From positions 19,551 to 83,550 of the forward strand of contig NZ_JADCKB010000014.1 of NCBI RefSeq assembly GCF_014982785.1: a DNA stretch of 64,000 nt, given 5' to 3'. Source of the stretch: Ructibacterium gallinarum. Lineage in GTDB: Bacteria; Bacillota; Clostridia; Monoglobales; Monoglobaceae. This document shows, piece after piece, positions 1 to 8,885 of this stretch. Below the pieces are notes generated by a model that made no database searches, was not told the DNA's origin, and was given only the letters and a program-made list of their open reading frames with translations. Position 1 is the first letter of the stretch, and every line of letters begins with the position of its first letter. The translations under genes were made by a program, and so were the position numbers.

Positions 1-404
1 GTAGTCTGCGCACCATTAGCATTTCCTTCTGTCCAGGTATCCCCTGCCGGATCCGTTACCCGCTGCACAATATATCCATTGCCATGCTGTGCGGTATTAC
101 TGCCGCCATAGGTCATATACAATTCCGCTTTTTCAATGGTAAAACCCATTTCTCTAATTTGCGACAAATCAAATTTCATAAAAATTTCACGGCTTAATTC
201 GCCTTGCAAAGCAACACTGTAAATCTTTTGCATTGCGCCAAAATTAGCATTGGCTTTTGCACTCGACTGTACCATAGCATCTGCAAAAACCGGAAGGTCA
301 ATCACTGCTGCTTGTTCCGGATCTTCCGCATACCCAACCGCCGGAAGAATCACCATTTGAAGCATCATGACCGCCGCAAGCAAAATGTGCATCCCTTTTC
401 TCAT
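1..404 (-). CDS. Secreted DNRLRE-domain protein, N-terminal part (runs off left edge)
   Basis: Only the first ~134 residues are in the window. The start at 404 is chosen because AAGGAGGA lies 6-7 bases upstream; an ATG at 410 would abut that site. The N-terminus is a signal peptide (MRKGMHILLAAV..., cleavage near VGYAED). The segment after it (LPVFADAMVQ, then LSREIFMKFDLSQI and KAELYMTYGG) matches the N-terminal domain of the giant heparinase-like protein at 12545-19801, so the two are paralogous there. This is the DNRLRE/CBM96-like fold, a beta-sandwich common in secreted carbohydrate-active proteins. The downstream domains, and so the enzyme activity, are out of view. It follows the cytoplasmic heparinase gene in the same direction and has its own promoter with the locus-specific repeats. 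Confidence is high for secretion and domain type, none for function. Confidence 0.8.
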   Translation of the reverse strand, partial: MRKGMHILLAAVMMLQMVILPAVGYAEDPEQAAVIDLPVFADAMVQSSAKANANFGAMQKIYSVALQGELSREIFMKFDLSQIREMGFTIEKAELYMTYGGSNTAQHGNGYIVQRVTDPAGDTWTEGNANGAQT

Positions 405-439
405 AACCATTCCTCCTTATGAAAATATAAAACTGGAAA

Positions 440-475
440 CAGACCGCTTTCGTTTGCTTTTTCGAAAACAGTCTG
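440..475 (-). promoter_or_regulatory. Leader hairpin of the 404 gene
   Basis: A 13-bp stem (440-452 with 463-475, including G-T pairs) and a 10-nt loop lie near the predicted transcript start, between promoter and ribosome-binding site. The sequence after it on the minus strand is only moderately T-rich, so it could be an mRNA-stabilising 5' hairpin or a weak terminator for the upstream operon. Confidence 0.55.
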
Positions 476-494
476 TCCCATTCAGTATAAGAAA

Positions 495-523
495 AGTATA
501 ATTCACTCGCAAAATACTGTATA
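495..523 (-). promoter_or_regulatory. Promoter of the 404 gene (TATACA-N17-TATACT)
   Basis: The minus strand has -35 TATACA (518-523), a 17-bp spacer and -10 TATACT (495-500). It aligns base for base with the promoter at 19884-19912. A second possible pairing, TTGCGA-N17-TATACT (484-512), exists but does not align with the other promoter. Confidence 0.6.
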
Positions 524-529
524 CCTATT

Positions 530-559
530 TTTTTTAGATTTTAGTGTGCATTTTTTAGT
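530..559 (-). promoter_or_regulatory. Candidate operator: two TCTAAAAAA-type direct repeats, 21 bp period
   Basis: On the minus strand CTAAAAAA (551-558) and TCTAAAAAA (about 530-538) lie 21 bp apart immediately upstream of the -35. The same arrangement is upstream of the promoter at 19884-19912. A two-helical-turn period is typical of AraC-type regulators, and the operon encodes one (3174-4610). The distal repeat overlaps the stop codon of the heparinase gene. Confidence 0.6.
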
Positions 560-3158
560 TCTTTCCTTCTATGATTTGAAGCTTAACTGGAGTTTTATCA
601 AGATAAAGGACGCCCTCTTTCAGAGCAACCGAAACAGTGGGCGTATCTCTGCGCACCGGCTGAAGCACAACCAGAAAACAATCTGTATCCTTGCCGTGAA
701 TGCGAACATAATCCTGATACGCTGCCGGCAGGGCGCCAGGAGAAACCGCACCCCTTTCCACGGTTATCTGCGGGCTTTCCGGCAACAGGGCCTGCACCTT
801 GATATCTGTATCAAAATGTCCTTTTCCTATAACCTCTTTTTTTCTGACCATAGTTTCTCTGCTGCAAAGCGGCAGATTCCACACCGTCTCACCCCGGAAA
901 TCTTCGATTTGGTCATATACAATAAGCGCGCCGCTTTTTTTGTGCAGAATCAGATGTCGGATCTGCCAGCCATCTCCAGCGGGATTTTTCACCGTCAGCA
1001 TAAGATAATCCAATTCGTCACTGGTGGAAAAATACCGGATTTTATCCTCTTCCTCATATACCATGCCAAGGCCGCCGTCACTGTTTAATACATTTTGACC
1101 GTCAAACTGCACGGTAGCATGTGCCGCTGAACTGCGGTACCATTTCAGGCTGTTGTCCCAGTAACTCTCCACGCCAGGGTCAAGCGAAAGAGGAACGCCG
1201 TTTGCAAAATAAGAAAAACTACCCAGGTCAAAATGGCCGTGCGCACCACAATTCTTTGTACAAACTACGGTGACATGGGTGTCCCGCTCTGTTTCCGCAT
1301 TACTGCGCAAAACAGCAAGGCCAAAGTGCGGATAGCACTGACTTTGCAGACCTCCCACCTGATCCATAGGCACAGAATCCGCATCCGTCAAAATAAAAGG
1401 CAAAAGCCAGCCATTAAGACCATCAAAAGCAATGTCGCCTCCAGATTTTTTCCAGGTCGCCAGCAATCGATCGGCAAAAACAGGATCGCTGTCCCGAAAC
1501 AGGGTAGAAGCAAGATTAAAGTGCCAAAAGCTTTTCCCTGTTCCTAAATTATCATCGCCAAATACCAGATGGGAAATGGTATTGTCCGTATAGCAATACT
1601 GAGGCAGCTGGGTTTCCAAGGCATACTGATACATCTTTTTAAATTTGGGATTGACAGCAAGGTCCGTTCCCTCATTTCGCTTCAGCACCAGCGCGTATAA
1701 CAACAAACCCTGTAAAACCGCAAAATGATACCGCATGGACTCCGGCCAGATGCCGTCCGGATCGGTCAGCTCCTCCAAATGCTTTTTTACCACCGCCTTA
1801 GAATTCTCAAGATAGACAGGAGATAATGGATGTTCAGGAAAAGTCAGCGCAAAATACCCAAGCCCCGCAAACTGATCTGTCGTCCAGTTGCCTCCTAACA
1901 GCAATGAGGATTGATCTTCCATCTCCGGGAAATACCGAAGTCCTCCGTTTTCACAGTTTACCGTACCGCATTGCCCCAAATAAAAGGCAATAAAAAAGAT
2001 TCCTTTTTCTATTTCTTTTTGCTGTTCTTCCGTCATTAGACCGGGAGCTTTTCTCAAAATGTCATATATCATGCAAAGTCCAGCCATAGCCCTTCCCATA
2101 TGTACCGTTCCATAACCATCATCAAAGGGCTTTTGATTGTACTGCATAAAATATAATACCCCGGTTTGTTTCATGTCAGAGAGCATATACAAAAGTTCAG
2201 CCGCCGCTTTTTTTGCATATTCCTCTTCTCCGGTCAGTAAATACACCACCGCATCCGCACAGCTGCGCTCAAACATATAATCCCACCGGATATGAGTCAG
2301 CCGATTCCAGTCATAATCCGCTATCTGAACGCAGTTTCCCGCCAAATCATACAGAAGAACAGAAATCCGCAGCAGCTGCATCAACGGTTTTTCCTGTTTC
2401 ACAAACAGGTCAAGTGTGTAATCCGCATTTCCTTTGATCTCTATACTTTCCATGGTTTCGATTTCATCTGTTCCGTGCAGTGCAATCACATTCTCTACCG
2501 AAAGCCTGCCTCGGTTTCCATAGGTCTCTTTTCTTTTTTCCGAAACCAAGACGGCATTTACAAAAGAGGTATTTGGTATCTGTTTTATTCCGGTACTGCT
2601 CTCTTTAAGGCATATCTTATCCAAATATACCTCTCCTTCGGGCAAAGCAAACCGTATCTTCGCCGTACAGGCTTCGCTTACCGTATGGAAATTAAAGGGA
2701 AGCTGACGCCATGCCTTCATATAGATTGGAATATTTTCCGTATCCTTAAGACTATATTCATCGGCAATTTCCCGAATCCTCTTCCATTCTTTCTGAATCA
2801 AAGGATGGGAAAGTTTGCCCCGCAGTTTTGCAAGTTCTGAAGCCGAAAAAAACAAATAGTCCTCTTTCCGATTCCGCATGCTGCCAAACAAAGCTTTCTC
2901 TTCCGGCACAGCAGTTTCCATAAGCCGCTGGCTTTGATACAGCCGTGCAGCCCCAGTAATCCCAAAAAGCATGGCCCAGCTGCCGCCGTCCAGTGCAAGA
3001 CCCATTTCTTTTTCTGATCCGTTTTTCAAAACTTCCTCCGCCTTGCTGATCTGCCAGGCAAATATTGCATTGCTTTTTTTAGAATGATACTTTTCCTCCC
3101 GTTCAAATAGCTCTTTTGCCTCTTCTATCTGTTTTCTTAGTTCCTCGTTCACCACCAT
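555..3158 (-). CDS. Cytoplasmic heparinase II/III-family polysaccharide lyase
   Basis: 867 residues with no signal peptide, so the enzyme should act inside the cell. An N-terminal all-alpha region (about 1-560) is followed by a beta-rich C-terminal domain carrying the family signature GAHGHFDLGSF (around residue 640) and SLDPGVESYW. The motifs GGNWTTDQF and DGIWPESMRYH recur as GGNWLTDQS and DGGWPESIRYV in the secreted giant protein at 12545-19801, so the two are paralogues. Known relatives cleave uronate-containing polysaccharides by beta-elimination (PL12, PL15, PL17, PL21 and others); the substrate cannot be read from sequence. ATG at 3158 has GGGAGAG upstream. It is the last gene of the operon, 15 bases after the response regulator. 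Inferred role: breaking down oligosaccharides imported by the transporter encoded upstream. Confidence 0.88.
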   Translation of the reverse strand: MVVNEELRKQIEEAKELFEREEKYHSKKSNAIFAWQISKAEEVLKNGSEKEMGLALDGGSWAMLFGITGAARLYQSQRLMETAVPEEKALFGSMRNRKEDYLFFSASELAKLRGKLSHPLIQKEWKRIREIADEYSLKDTENIPIYMKAWRQLPFNFHTVSEACTAKIRFALPEGEVYLDKICLKESSTGIKQIPNTSFVNAVLVSEKRKETYGNRGRLSVENVIALHGTDEIETMESIEIKGNADYTLDLFVKQEKPLMQLLRISVLLYDLAGNCVQIADYDWNRLTHIRWDYMFERSCADAVVYLLTGEEEYAKKAAAELLYMLSDMKQTGVLYFMQYNQKPFDDGYGTVHMGRAMAGLCMIYDILRKAPGLMTEEQQKEIEKGIFFIAFYLGQCGTVNCENGGLRYFPEMEDQSSLLLGGNWTTDQFAGLGYFALTFPEHPLSPVYLENSKAVVKKHLEELTDPDGIWPESMRYHFAVLQGLLLYALVLKRNEGTDLAVNPKFKKMYQYALETQLPQYCYTDNTISHLVFGDDNLGTGKSFWHFNLASTLFRDSDPVFADRLLATWKKSGGDIAFDGLNGWLLPFILTDADSVPMDQVGGLQSQCYPHFGLAVLRSNAETERDTHVTVVCTKNCGAHGHFDLGSFSYFANGVPLSLDPGVESYWDNSLKWYRSSAAHATVQFDGQNVLNSDGGLGMVYEEEDKIRYFSTSDELDYLMLTVKNPAGDGWQIRHLILHKKSGALIVYDQIEDFRGETVWNLPLCSRETMVRKKEVIGKGHFDTDIKVQALLPESPQITVERGAVSPGALPAAYQDYVRIHGKDTDCFLVVLQPVRRDTPTVSVALKEGVLYLDKTPVKLQIIEGKN

Positions 3159-3173
3159 ATTTCTCTCCCTTGC

Positions 3174-4610
3174 CTATTCTTTTTCCGCTTTCCGCCTCAG
3201 TTCCGTTGGGGTAATTCCAAAATATTTTTTAAACATATTGCTAAAATGCTTCTGGTCACAAACACCGATCTGCTCGGCAATCTCATACATTTTCATTCCT
3301 GTGTTCTGCACCAGGTCATAGGCCTTTTCCATCTTGACCTTTGCCACGTAATCTTTAAAATTGGTTCCCGTATGTTTTTTGAAAAAAACGCTGAAATAAT
3401 AGGAATTCATATAAATCATTTTTGCAATGGTTTCAAGTTTTATGTTCTCTGACAAATGGTTTTCAATATATTCCTTGATGGTTTCAATTTCAAACATATC
3501 CCGCTTTTTCTTTTCTTCTTTGGGATCCGATAAAAACTGATGCAGCATATCCCAAATATAATCGGTGGCTTCTAAATACCGCTCCGCGTTTTTTAGTTCC
3601 TGCATAATCACATTTTCATCATACATTTCCTCAAACTCCGAATGATGAAGCGTCCGTTTGATTTGTTCCAATAGTGCGTAAAGCTTCATCACAGCAATTT
3701 CTTTGACACCCATAGAGTCACAGCGAATATAGCCACAAAGCAACGCAAAAGCCTTCTGCGCCGCTTCCTGATCCGAAACCCGAAGAGCATGCAAAAGCTT
3801 TTCCATTTCAGCTGAAAAGCCTTCTCCCTCCGGGCGTGGGAAAACCGCTCGATCCTTAATGCAAAAAATTTTGTCTTCATCCGAAAAATAATTATACTGC
3901 AAAGCCTTTTCAGCCTCTTTAAATGAAGCGGCAATGTTTTGGGTTCCTGTGCAAATGCTGCCAAGGCCGCCCCAGACTTCTATCTGCAATTCCTGCTCCA
4001 TTTGCTTTAAAATTTCCCGTGCTTTCTGATGGATTACCTTAAGGTCAAAGTTAAAATCCGCGGCGTCAAAAATGATACAGACATATTCCCTGTACCGTAT
4101 AGCCTGATAATTTTCATAGGATAAAAACCGCAAAATATCGCGCTGACGGGATATGTCCGATTTTAACGCACAGACACAAAAGGATTTTTGTTCATCACTT
4201 TCCATGCCAAAATCATTGTCACGGTTCTCCTGACCGAAAATTTGTTTTTTTATTTTGAGAATGCTTTGCAGCAGGGTCTCTTCATTAATGGGTTTCAGTA
4301 AATATTCGGCTGCATTTAAAGCAACTGCCTGCCGAGCATATTCAAATTCCTGATAGCCACTAATCAAAATAAAATACGGGCACATGGGCTGATCTGCTAA
4401 TTTTTGTAATACATCAAGTCCTGTCATTTCCGGCATAGCAATATCAGAAATGACAATATGGGGTTTGGTCTCCTCAATTTTGTGCAGAAGTTCACTGCCG
4501 TTTTTTGCTTCTCCAACTATTTCTACATCGTCTCCCAAGCTTTTTACACAACTGCGCAATCCTCGGAGAATAACCGCCTCATCATCTGCAATGACAATTT
4601 TCAATTTCAT
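3174..4610 (-). CDS. YesN-type response regulator with AraC helix-turn-helix
   Basis: 478 residues from the ATG at 4610; a GTG at 4619 directly after the kinase stop is an alternative. A receiver domain occupies residues 1-120, with acidic residues IADDE at the start, phospho-acceptor Asp near 55 (ISDIAMPEMTG) and Lys in LLKPIN. A long middle segment of about 200 residues follows, and the C-terminal 100 residues form a double AraC helix-turn-helix (IKEYIENHLSENI..., ending YFGITPTELRRKAEKE). Such proteins pair with YesM-type kinases, here encoded just upstream, to control sugar-uptake operons. The likely targets are the repeat-bearing promoters at 495-559 and 19884-19948 (inference). Confidence 0.92.
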   Translation of the reverse strand: MKLKIVIADDEAVILRGLRSCVKSLGDDVEIVGEAKNGSELLHKIEETKPHIVISDIAMPEMTGLDVLQKLADQPMCPYFILISGYQEFEYARQAVALNAAEYLLKPINEETLLQSILKIKKQIFGQENRDNDFGMESDEQKSFCVCALKSDISRQRDILRFLSYENYQAIRYREYVCIIFDAADFNFDLKVIHQKAREILKQMEQELQIEVWGGLGSICTGTQNIAASFKEAEKALQYNYFSDEDKIFCIKDRAVFPRPEGEGFSAEMEKLLHALRVSDQEAAQKAFALLCGYIRCDSMGVKEIAVMKLYALLEQIKRTLHHSEFEEMYDENVIMQELKNAERYLEATDYIWDMLHQFLSDPKEEKKKRDMFEIETIKEYIENHLSENIKLETIAKMIYMNSYYFSVFFKKHTGTNFKDYVAKVKMEKAYDLVQNTGMKMYEIAEQIGVCDQKHFSNMFKKYFGITPTELRRKAEKE

Positions 4611-4619
4611 CTTGATCAC

Positions 4620-6335
4620 TCACTCGCTTTTCGGTAGTAAAATTTTGACCAAAGTACCCATTCCGGTTTCGCTCTGGATCATCAATCCATATTCATTTCC
4701 ATATAAAAGCTTAATTCTTTCATCTACACTTTTTAAGCCAATATGCACATTTTCACTGCTATCTTGTGATAAAACAGCTGCAGCAACCTGTCCGTCCATG
4801 CCCCGGCCATTATCAAAAACTGCCGCTTCAATACCATTTTCGGTACATGTGACATGAATTGCAATCAAAAGATGCGTTGTAGTCTCAGAAATTGCATGCT
4901 TAAAGATATTTTCCACAATGGGCTGTAAAATAATCTTTGGTACCCGGTATGAGAGCGCCTGTTCATCTACTTGATAATCAATATTGATGTCAACCGAATT
5001 TTCAAATCGGAATTGCATCAGTTCTATATACCGTTTCACATTATTAAGTTCATCCTCAAGAGAAGCAAATTCAGAACCGGTATCAAGTAAATACCGCAGC
5101 TGCTCCGCCAGCGCACTGATCATGACAGCAGTTTTTCCTGCCTTTTCTTCCTTTGCTGTTACCCGGATAATCTCCAGCGTATTATAGATATAATGTGGCT
5201 TGATCTGCATTTTCAGCGCCTTCAGTTCCGTCTGCTTCTGCTTGAGCTGATAAAAATATTCCTTGTCAATATAGGCTTTTAAATCGCGGATCATATCATC
5301 CACGCCAGAAGATATAATACCAATTTCGTCATCCCGGCATGGTGTTTTTTCCAAATCAAAATTTCCTGCTTTAATTTTTTGTAGTTTCTGTAAAACCGCC
5401 TTCAGCGGCTCCGACATAGAAAAAGCAAAATAAACCGACAGGCAAACAATGACCATGACGGCAAAAATTCCAAGTATTAGCAAATATTTCTGCATATTGT
5501 ATAAATCTGCAAAAATACGCCGATTATTTAATTGTAAGAAAAGAGTATTGCCCATATTTTCGCTTTTGGCAACAAGATAGAACGCATCCCCCAAATCATT
5601 TACTGCAGCGTCTGTTGGTTCTGCATTCAGGCGATTCAGGTTTTCCGGTACAAAATCCCCGCCTATTTCGTATACAGAAGTCGAATAAATACATATATTA
5701 TTTTGATCCACAACTTCCAGCTTCTCAACATCACTCATTCCTGAACTGCGATATAAATCCAGAAAATAATTGATATTCAGGTCAAGAATGATCATTCCGG
5801 CATATTCGCCGGAATGATCATAATAATTCTTAACAATACTGATGACGTAATCATTGACGCCATTAAAGTATGGCTGATCGTGAAGATGTGTAATCACCAC
5901 GTCCTCCCCTTTTTCACGCATTGCCTCAAACCACTCAGCATCCTGAAAATCAAAGAAAACATTTTTATATTTATTTTCTTTTGACTCCAATTCCCAAACA
6001 CCATCAGGAGCCACAAAGATAATATTTTCAAGATTGCTGTTCTTATTGAGATAATAACGCAGCATAGCAGGAGCGTCCGAAGAGAAAAGATACTGGGCAT
6101 CAATTTCATGCAAAATATTCACAGCATCCAGATAGGTAGTATCCATTTTGTCCGCCATACCTGCAAGAGAGCTTTGATAATTCTGTAAAATTACCCTCCG
6201 GTGATTTTCCGCAAAATAATTGATAATCAATGCCGAAAAAAGAATCATCGGAAACACAGCAACTACCAAAAACGCTGCCATAAACCGGAAAAACGTACTT
6301 TTTAAAAAACGTTTCACCTGATTCATATGGCTCAT
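4620..6335 (-). CDS. YesM-type sensor histidine kinase
   Basis: 571 residues. A membrane segment near 16-38, an extracellular sensor region of about 250 residues (Cache-like), a second membrane segment near 290-312 and a HAMP linker precede the kinase core. The phospho-acceptor histidine is in KPHYIYNTLE (around residue 381; the usual form is NPHFLYNTL). The ATPase domain shows VENIFKHA, DNGRGM and GLKSVDERIKLLYG. The start ATG overlaps the stop of the solute-binding protein gene by 4 bases (ATGA), so translation is probably coupled. It should sense an extracellular sugar or the liganded binding protein and phosphorylate the regulator encoded next. Confidence 0.93.
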   Translation of the reverse strand: MSHMNQVKRFLKSTFFRFMAAFLVVAVFPMILFSALIINYFAENHRRVILQNYQSSLAGMADKMDTTYLDAVNILHEIDAQYLFSSDAPAMLRYYLNKNSNLENIIFVAPDGVWELESKENKYKNVFFDFQDAEWFEAMREKGEDVVITHLHDQPYFNGVNDYVISIVKNYYDHSGEYAGMIILDLNINYFLDLYRSSGMSDVEKLEVVDQNNICIYSTSVYEIGGDFVPENLNRLNAEPTDAAVNDLGDAFYLVAKSENMGNTLFLQLNNRRIFADLYNMQKYLLILGIFAVMVIVCLSVYFAFSMSEPLKAVLQKLQKIKAGNFDLEKTPCRDDEIGIISSGVDDMIRDLKAYIDKEYFYQLKQKQTELKALKMQIKPHYIYNTLEIIRVTAKEEKAGKTAVMISALAEQLRYLLDTGSEFASLEDELNNVKRYIELMQFRFENSVDINIDYQVDEQALSYRVPKIILQPIVENIFKHAISETTTHLLIAIHVTCTENGIEAAVFDNGRGMDGQVAAAVLSQDSSENVHIGLKSVDERIKLLYGNEYGLMIQSETGMGTLVKILLPKSE

Positions 6336-7945
6336 TTATTCAGCAGGCTGCTGTACCGGTCATATGCTGCCTGATAGGATTTTACAACATCCTCAATTCC
6401 CATGGTCTGAATCGTGCTGAGATAGGTATCAAAATTCTCAATCGGTTCCTTGCCGACAATGAATTTATTAATAATCTCATCATGATAACTCTTAATCTCA
6501 TTATATTTTTTATTTACATTATCGGATTCATCTGCCGTAAATTTCAAAGACGGGATCGACCGGCTGGCATCTGCGTCCTTCCAGACGTTAATAGCGGCTT
6601 TCTGCTTGGGCTGCATATACTGATCAAAATAATCCAGACTCTGCAGCGTTGGATAACCGCTTGGCACCGCATAAAGACCGATTGCCTCCGACATAGGCAG
6701 TCCCTGGGGATTGTTCACAATCAAATCGGTATAAGTCGGTACACCATTTTCCATGGTATAGCTCTCGCCTTCAATACCAAAGTTAAAAAGACGAATTCCT
6801 TCTTCGCTGTAAGCATAGTCCATCCATTTTACCGCTTCTTTGATGTTTTTGCACTGAGTAGAAACCGCATAGCCAAGGGTAGAGGCCTCCGTAACATATT
6901 CGCTGTTTACCACATATTTTTTACCATCATCTGCCTCAAGCCACGGCATACCTGCAATGTCAAATTCAGGATTTACCGGTTCCATCAGTGTCATCAAACG
7001 GCCCAAACCGCCGCCGGCCAAGCCATACCAGGCACCTGCCAGTTCATTGGAAACTTTATAATCAAACTGGGTTTTGTCGGTAATTGCATAATCCGGGTCA
7101 ATCAATCCCTCTTGATAAAGCTGATTCAGCCAAATGACATATTCTTTAAATTCAGGCTCTGTCCAACCGCATTTTACCGTTCCGTTATCTACATAAAACG
7201 CATCCTTGCCCCAGAAGTTGTACATCCTGTCAATACCAAAGGTCTTTTCTGCGATATAGGGGACCTCATCTGCAACGCCGTTGCCGTTGGGATCCTGCTC
7301 TTTAAATGCCTTAAGCACACTATAAAACTCATCACGTGTCTGCGGCATTTCAAGATTCAGCTTATCCAGCCAGTCCTGACGAATCTGAAAGCCCTGGAAA
7401 ACCCGAAGTTCCTGATCGCCACGAATAAACGGGAATGTATACATTTTTCCGTCCGCCTCCGTCATCTGGGGATAAACAGTGCGGTTTTCTTTCATATATT
7501 TGACAATGTTGGGCGCATATTTCCCCATATAGTCATCCAAAGCAAGGATCTGGCCATCCTCAGCATAGGTCAGCGCGCCACCAATGCCGCCCCAGTTTAA
7601 AAGCATCAAATCAGGAAGGTCATCCGAGGCAAACATCAGGTTCACTCTCTCATTTTCCACAACCTGAAAGTCGACTTTGATTCCGCTGATTTTTTCCATT
7701 TCCTGAAAAGCCTTAATTTCATTATACGAGTAGGTTTTTCCCGCAACCGACACCTTGCTGGTCGTAATCGCAGATAAGGTAATGGGTTCATTGGTAATGG
7801 GCATGGTGTTTTCTTCCGGTGTAACCGAATCAAGATCAATCGGCTTTACATCAGAAGAAGCAATCTCCTGATCCGATGCGGCACAGCCGCTCATCAGCAA
7901 AACAGCTGCAGCCGCACCTGCCATGACTTTCCACATGTTTTTCAT
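6332..7945 (-). CDS. Extracellular solute-binding lipoprotein of the sugar ABC transporter (LplA-like)
   Basis: 537 residues from ATG 7945, which has AAAGGAG 8 bases upstream. The N-terminus is a lipoprotein signal with lipobox LMSGC, so the mature protein starts at Cys and is tethered to the membrane. The body fits the family-1 extracellular binding-protein fold (FQVVENERVNLMFASDDLPDLMLL, AVSTQCKNIKEAVKWMDYAY). Its length matches LplA/YtcQ-type oligosaccharide-binding proteins. It sits between the permease genes and the kinase. The ligand is probably the oligosaccharide released by the surface lyase. No ATPase gene lies in the operon, as is usual for this family, which shares an MsmX-type ATPase encoded elsewhere. 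Confidence 0.92.
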   Translation of the reverse strand: MKNMWKVMAGAAAAVLLMSGCAASDQEIASSDVKPIDLDSVTPEENTMPITNEPITLSAITTSKVSVAGKTYSYNEIKAFQEMEKISGIKVDFQVVENERVNLMFASDDLPDLMLLNWGGIGGALTYAEDGQILALDDYMGKYAPNIVKYMKENRTVYPQMTEADGKMYTFPFIRGDQELRVFQGFQIRQDWLDKLNLEMPQTRDEFYSVLKAFKEQDPNGNGVADEVPYIAEKTFGIDRMYNFWGKDAFYVDNGTVKCGWTEPEFKEYVIWLNQLYQEGLIDPDYAITDKTQFDYKVSNELAGAWYGLAGGGLGRLMTLMEPVNPEFDIAGMPWLEADDGKKYVVNSEYVTEASTLGYAVSTQCKNIKEAVKWMDYAYSEEGIRLFNFGIEGESYTMENGVPTYTDLIVNNPQGLPMSEAIGLYAVPSGYPTLQSLDYFDQYMQPKQKAAINVWKDADASRSIPSLKFTADESDNVNKKYNEIKSYHDEIINKFIVGKEPIENFDTYLSTIQTMGIEDVVKSYQAAYDRYSSLLNK

Positions 7946-7991
7946 TGTAAAAACTCCTTTCCAAATTTTAATATCCGTCAAATTATATTTT

Positions 7992-8873
7992 TTATCCTTT
8001 AATTGCGCCTACCATAACACCTTTTGCAAAATATTTTTGCAGGAATGGATACACACACAAAATAGGCACGGTCGCAACAATAATGACAGCATACTTAATA
8101 TTTTCCGCGATGGGCAACTTATCAATGGTAAAGGTATTTTCCATCATAGAGCCGCTCTCATTGAGTATCAGAATCTCACGCAGAATCAGCTGAAGCGGCC
8201 AGGTATTCCGATCCTTTAAGTAGATCATCGCATTAAACCAGCTGTTCCAGTGACCCACCATGTAGTAAAGCCCTATTACAGCCAAAATTGGGGTAGAAAG
8301 CGGCAGCATGACATTGGCCAAAATGCGCCAGTGGCCTGCTCCATCTATTTTGGCTGCTTCCTCAAGGCTGTCAGGAATGGTCAGGAAATAGGTACGGGTC
8401 ATAATCAGGTTAAATACATTAATTGCTGTGGGCAGTAAAATCGCCCAGCGGGTATTTAAAATCCCAATATTTTTTACCAGCAAATAAGAGGGAACCAGGC
8501 CTCCGCTAACAAACATGGTAATGGTAATATACATCATAAAAAAGTTTCGCGGTTTGAAATCCTTTCTGGAAAGCACATATGCTCCCAGAACCGTCAATGT
8601 CATATTGATGGAGGTTCCCGCAATCACATAGAGCAAAGTGTTTAAATATCCGCTCACAATATCATCGTTTTGGAAAACCGCTTTATATGCCTCAAGCTGA
8701 AAACCTTTGGGCCAGAGCAGAATTCCCGCATTCTGCGATATTTCCGTAGGATTGCTCATGGACGCAAACAGGACATAGAGCATGGGATACAAACAGATAA
8801 ATGAAAGCAGTGTCAAAATAATCACATTACAAATATCAAAAATCAATGATCCAGCCGATCTTCGTTCAACCAT
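7992..8873 (-). CDS. Carbohydrate ABC transporter permease, LplC/YtcP type
   Basis: 293 residues from the ATG at 8873, preferred over a GTG at 8882 because AGGAGG would abut the GTG. About six membrane segments are visible. The cytoplasmic EAA loop (EEAAKIDGAGHWRILANVMLP), which docks the ATPase, is present at the expected place. It ends with the family's usual tail (YFAKGVMVGAIKG). It forms a heterodimer with the permease encoded just upstream (8886-9848) and takes substrate from the lipoprotein encoded downstream. Confidence 0.93.
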   Translation of the reverse strand: MVERRSAGSLIFDICNVIILTLLSFICLYPMLYVLFASMSNPTEISQNAGILLWPKGFQLEAYKAVFQNDDIVSGYLNTLLYVIAGTSINMTLTVLGAYVLSRKDFKPRNFFMMYITITMFVSGGLVPSYLLVKNIGILNTRWAILLPTAINVFNLIMTRTYFLTIPDSLEEAAKIDGAGHWRILANVMLPLSTPILAVIGLYYMVGHWNSWFNAMIYLKDRNTWPLQLILREILILNESGSMMENTFTIDKLPIAENIKYAVIIVATVPILCVYPFLQKYFAKGVMVGAIKG

Positions 8874-8885
8874 GAATTCCACCTC

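Noticed and set aside
6482..7600. 372-codon open frame antisense to the solute-binding protein gene
   Set aside because: It lies wholly inside a well-supported gene, has no ribosome-binding site and its translation resembles no family; a shadow frame.
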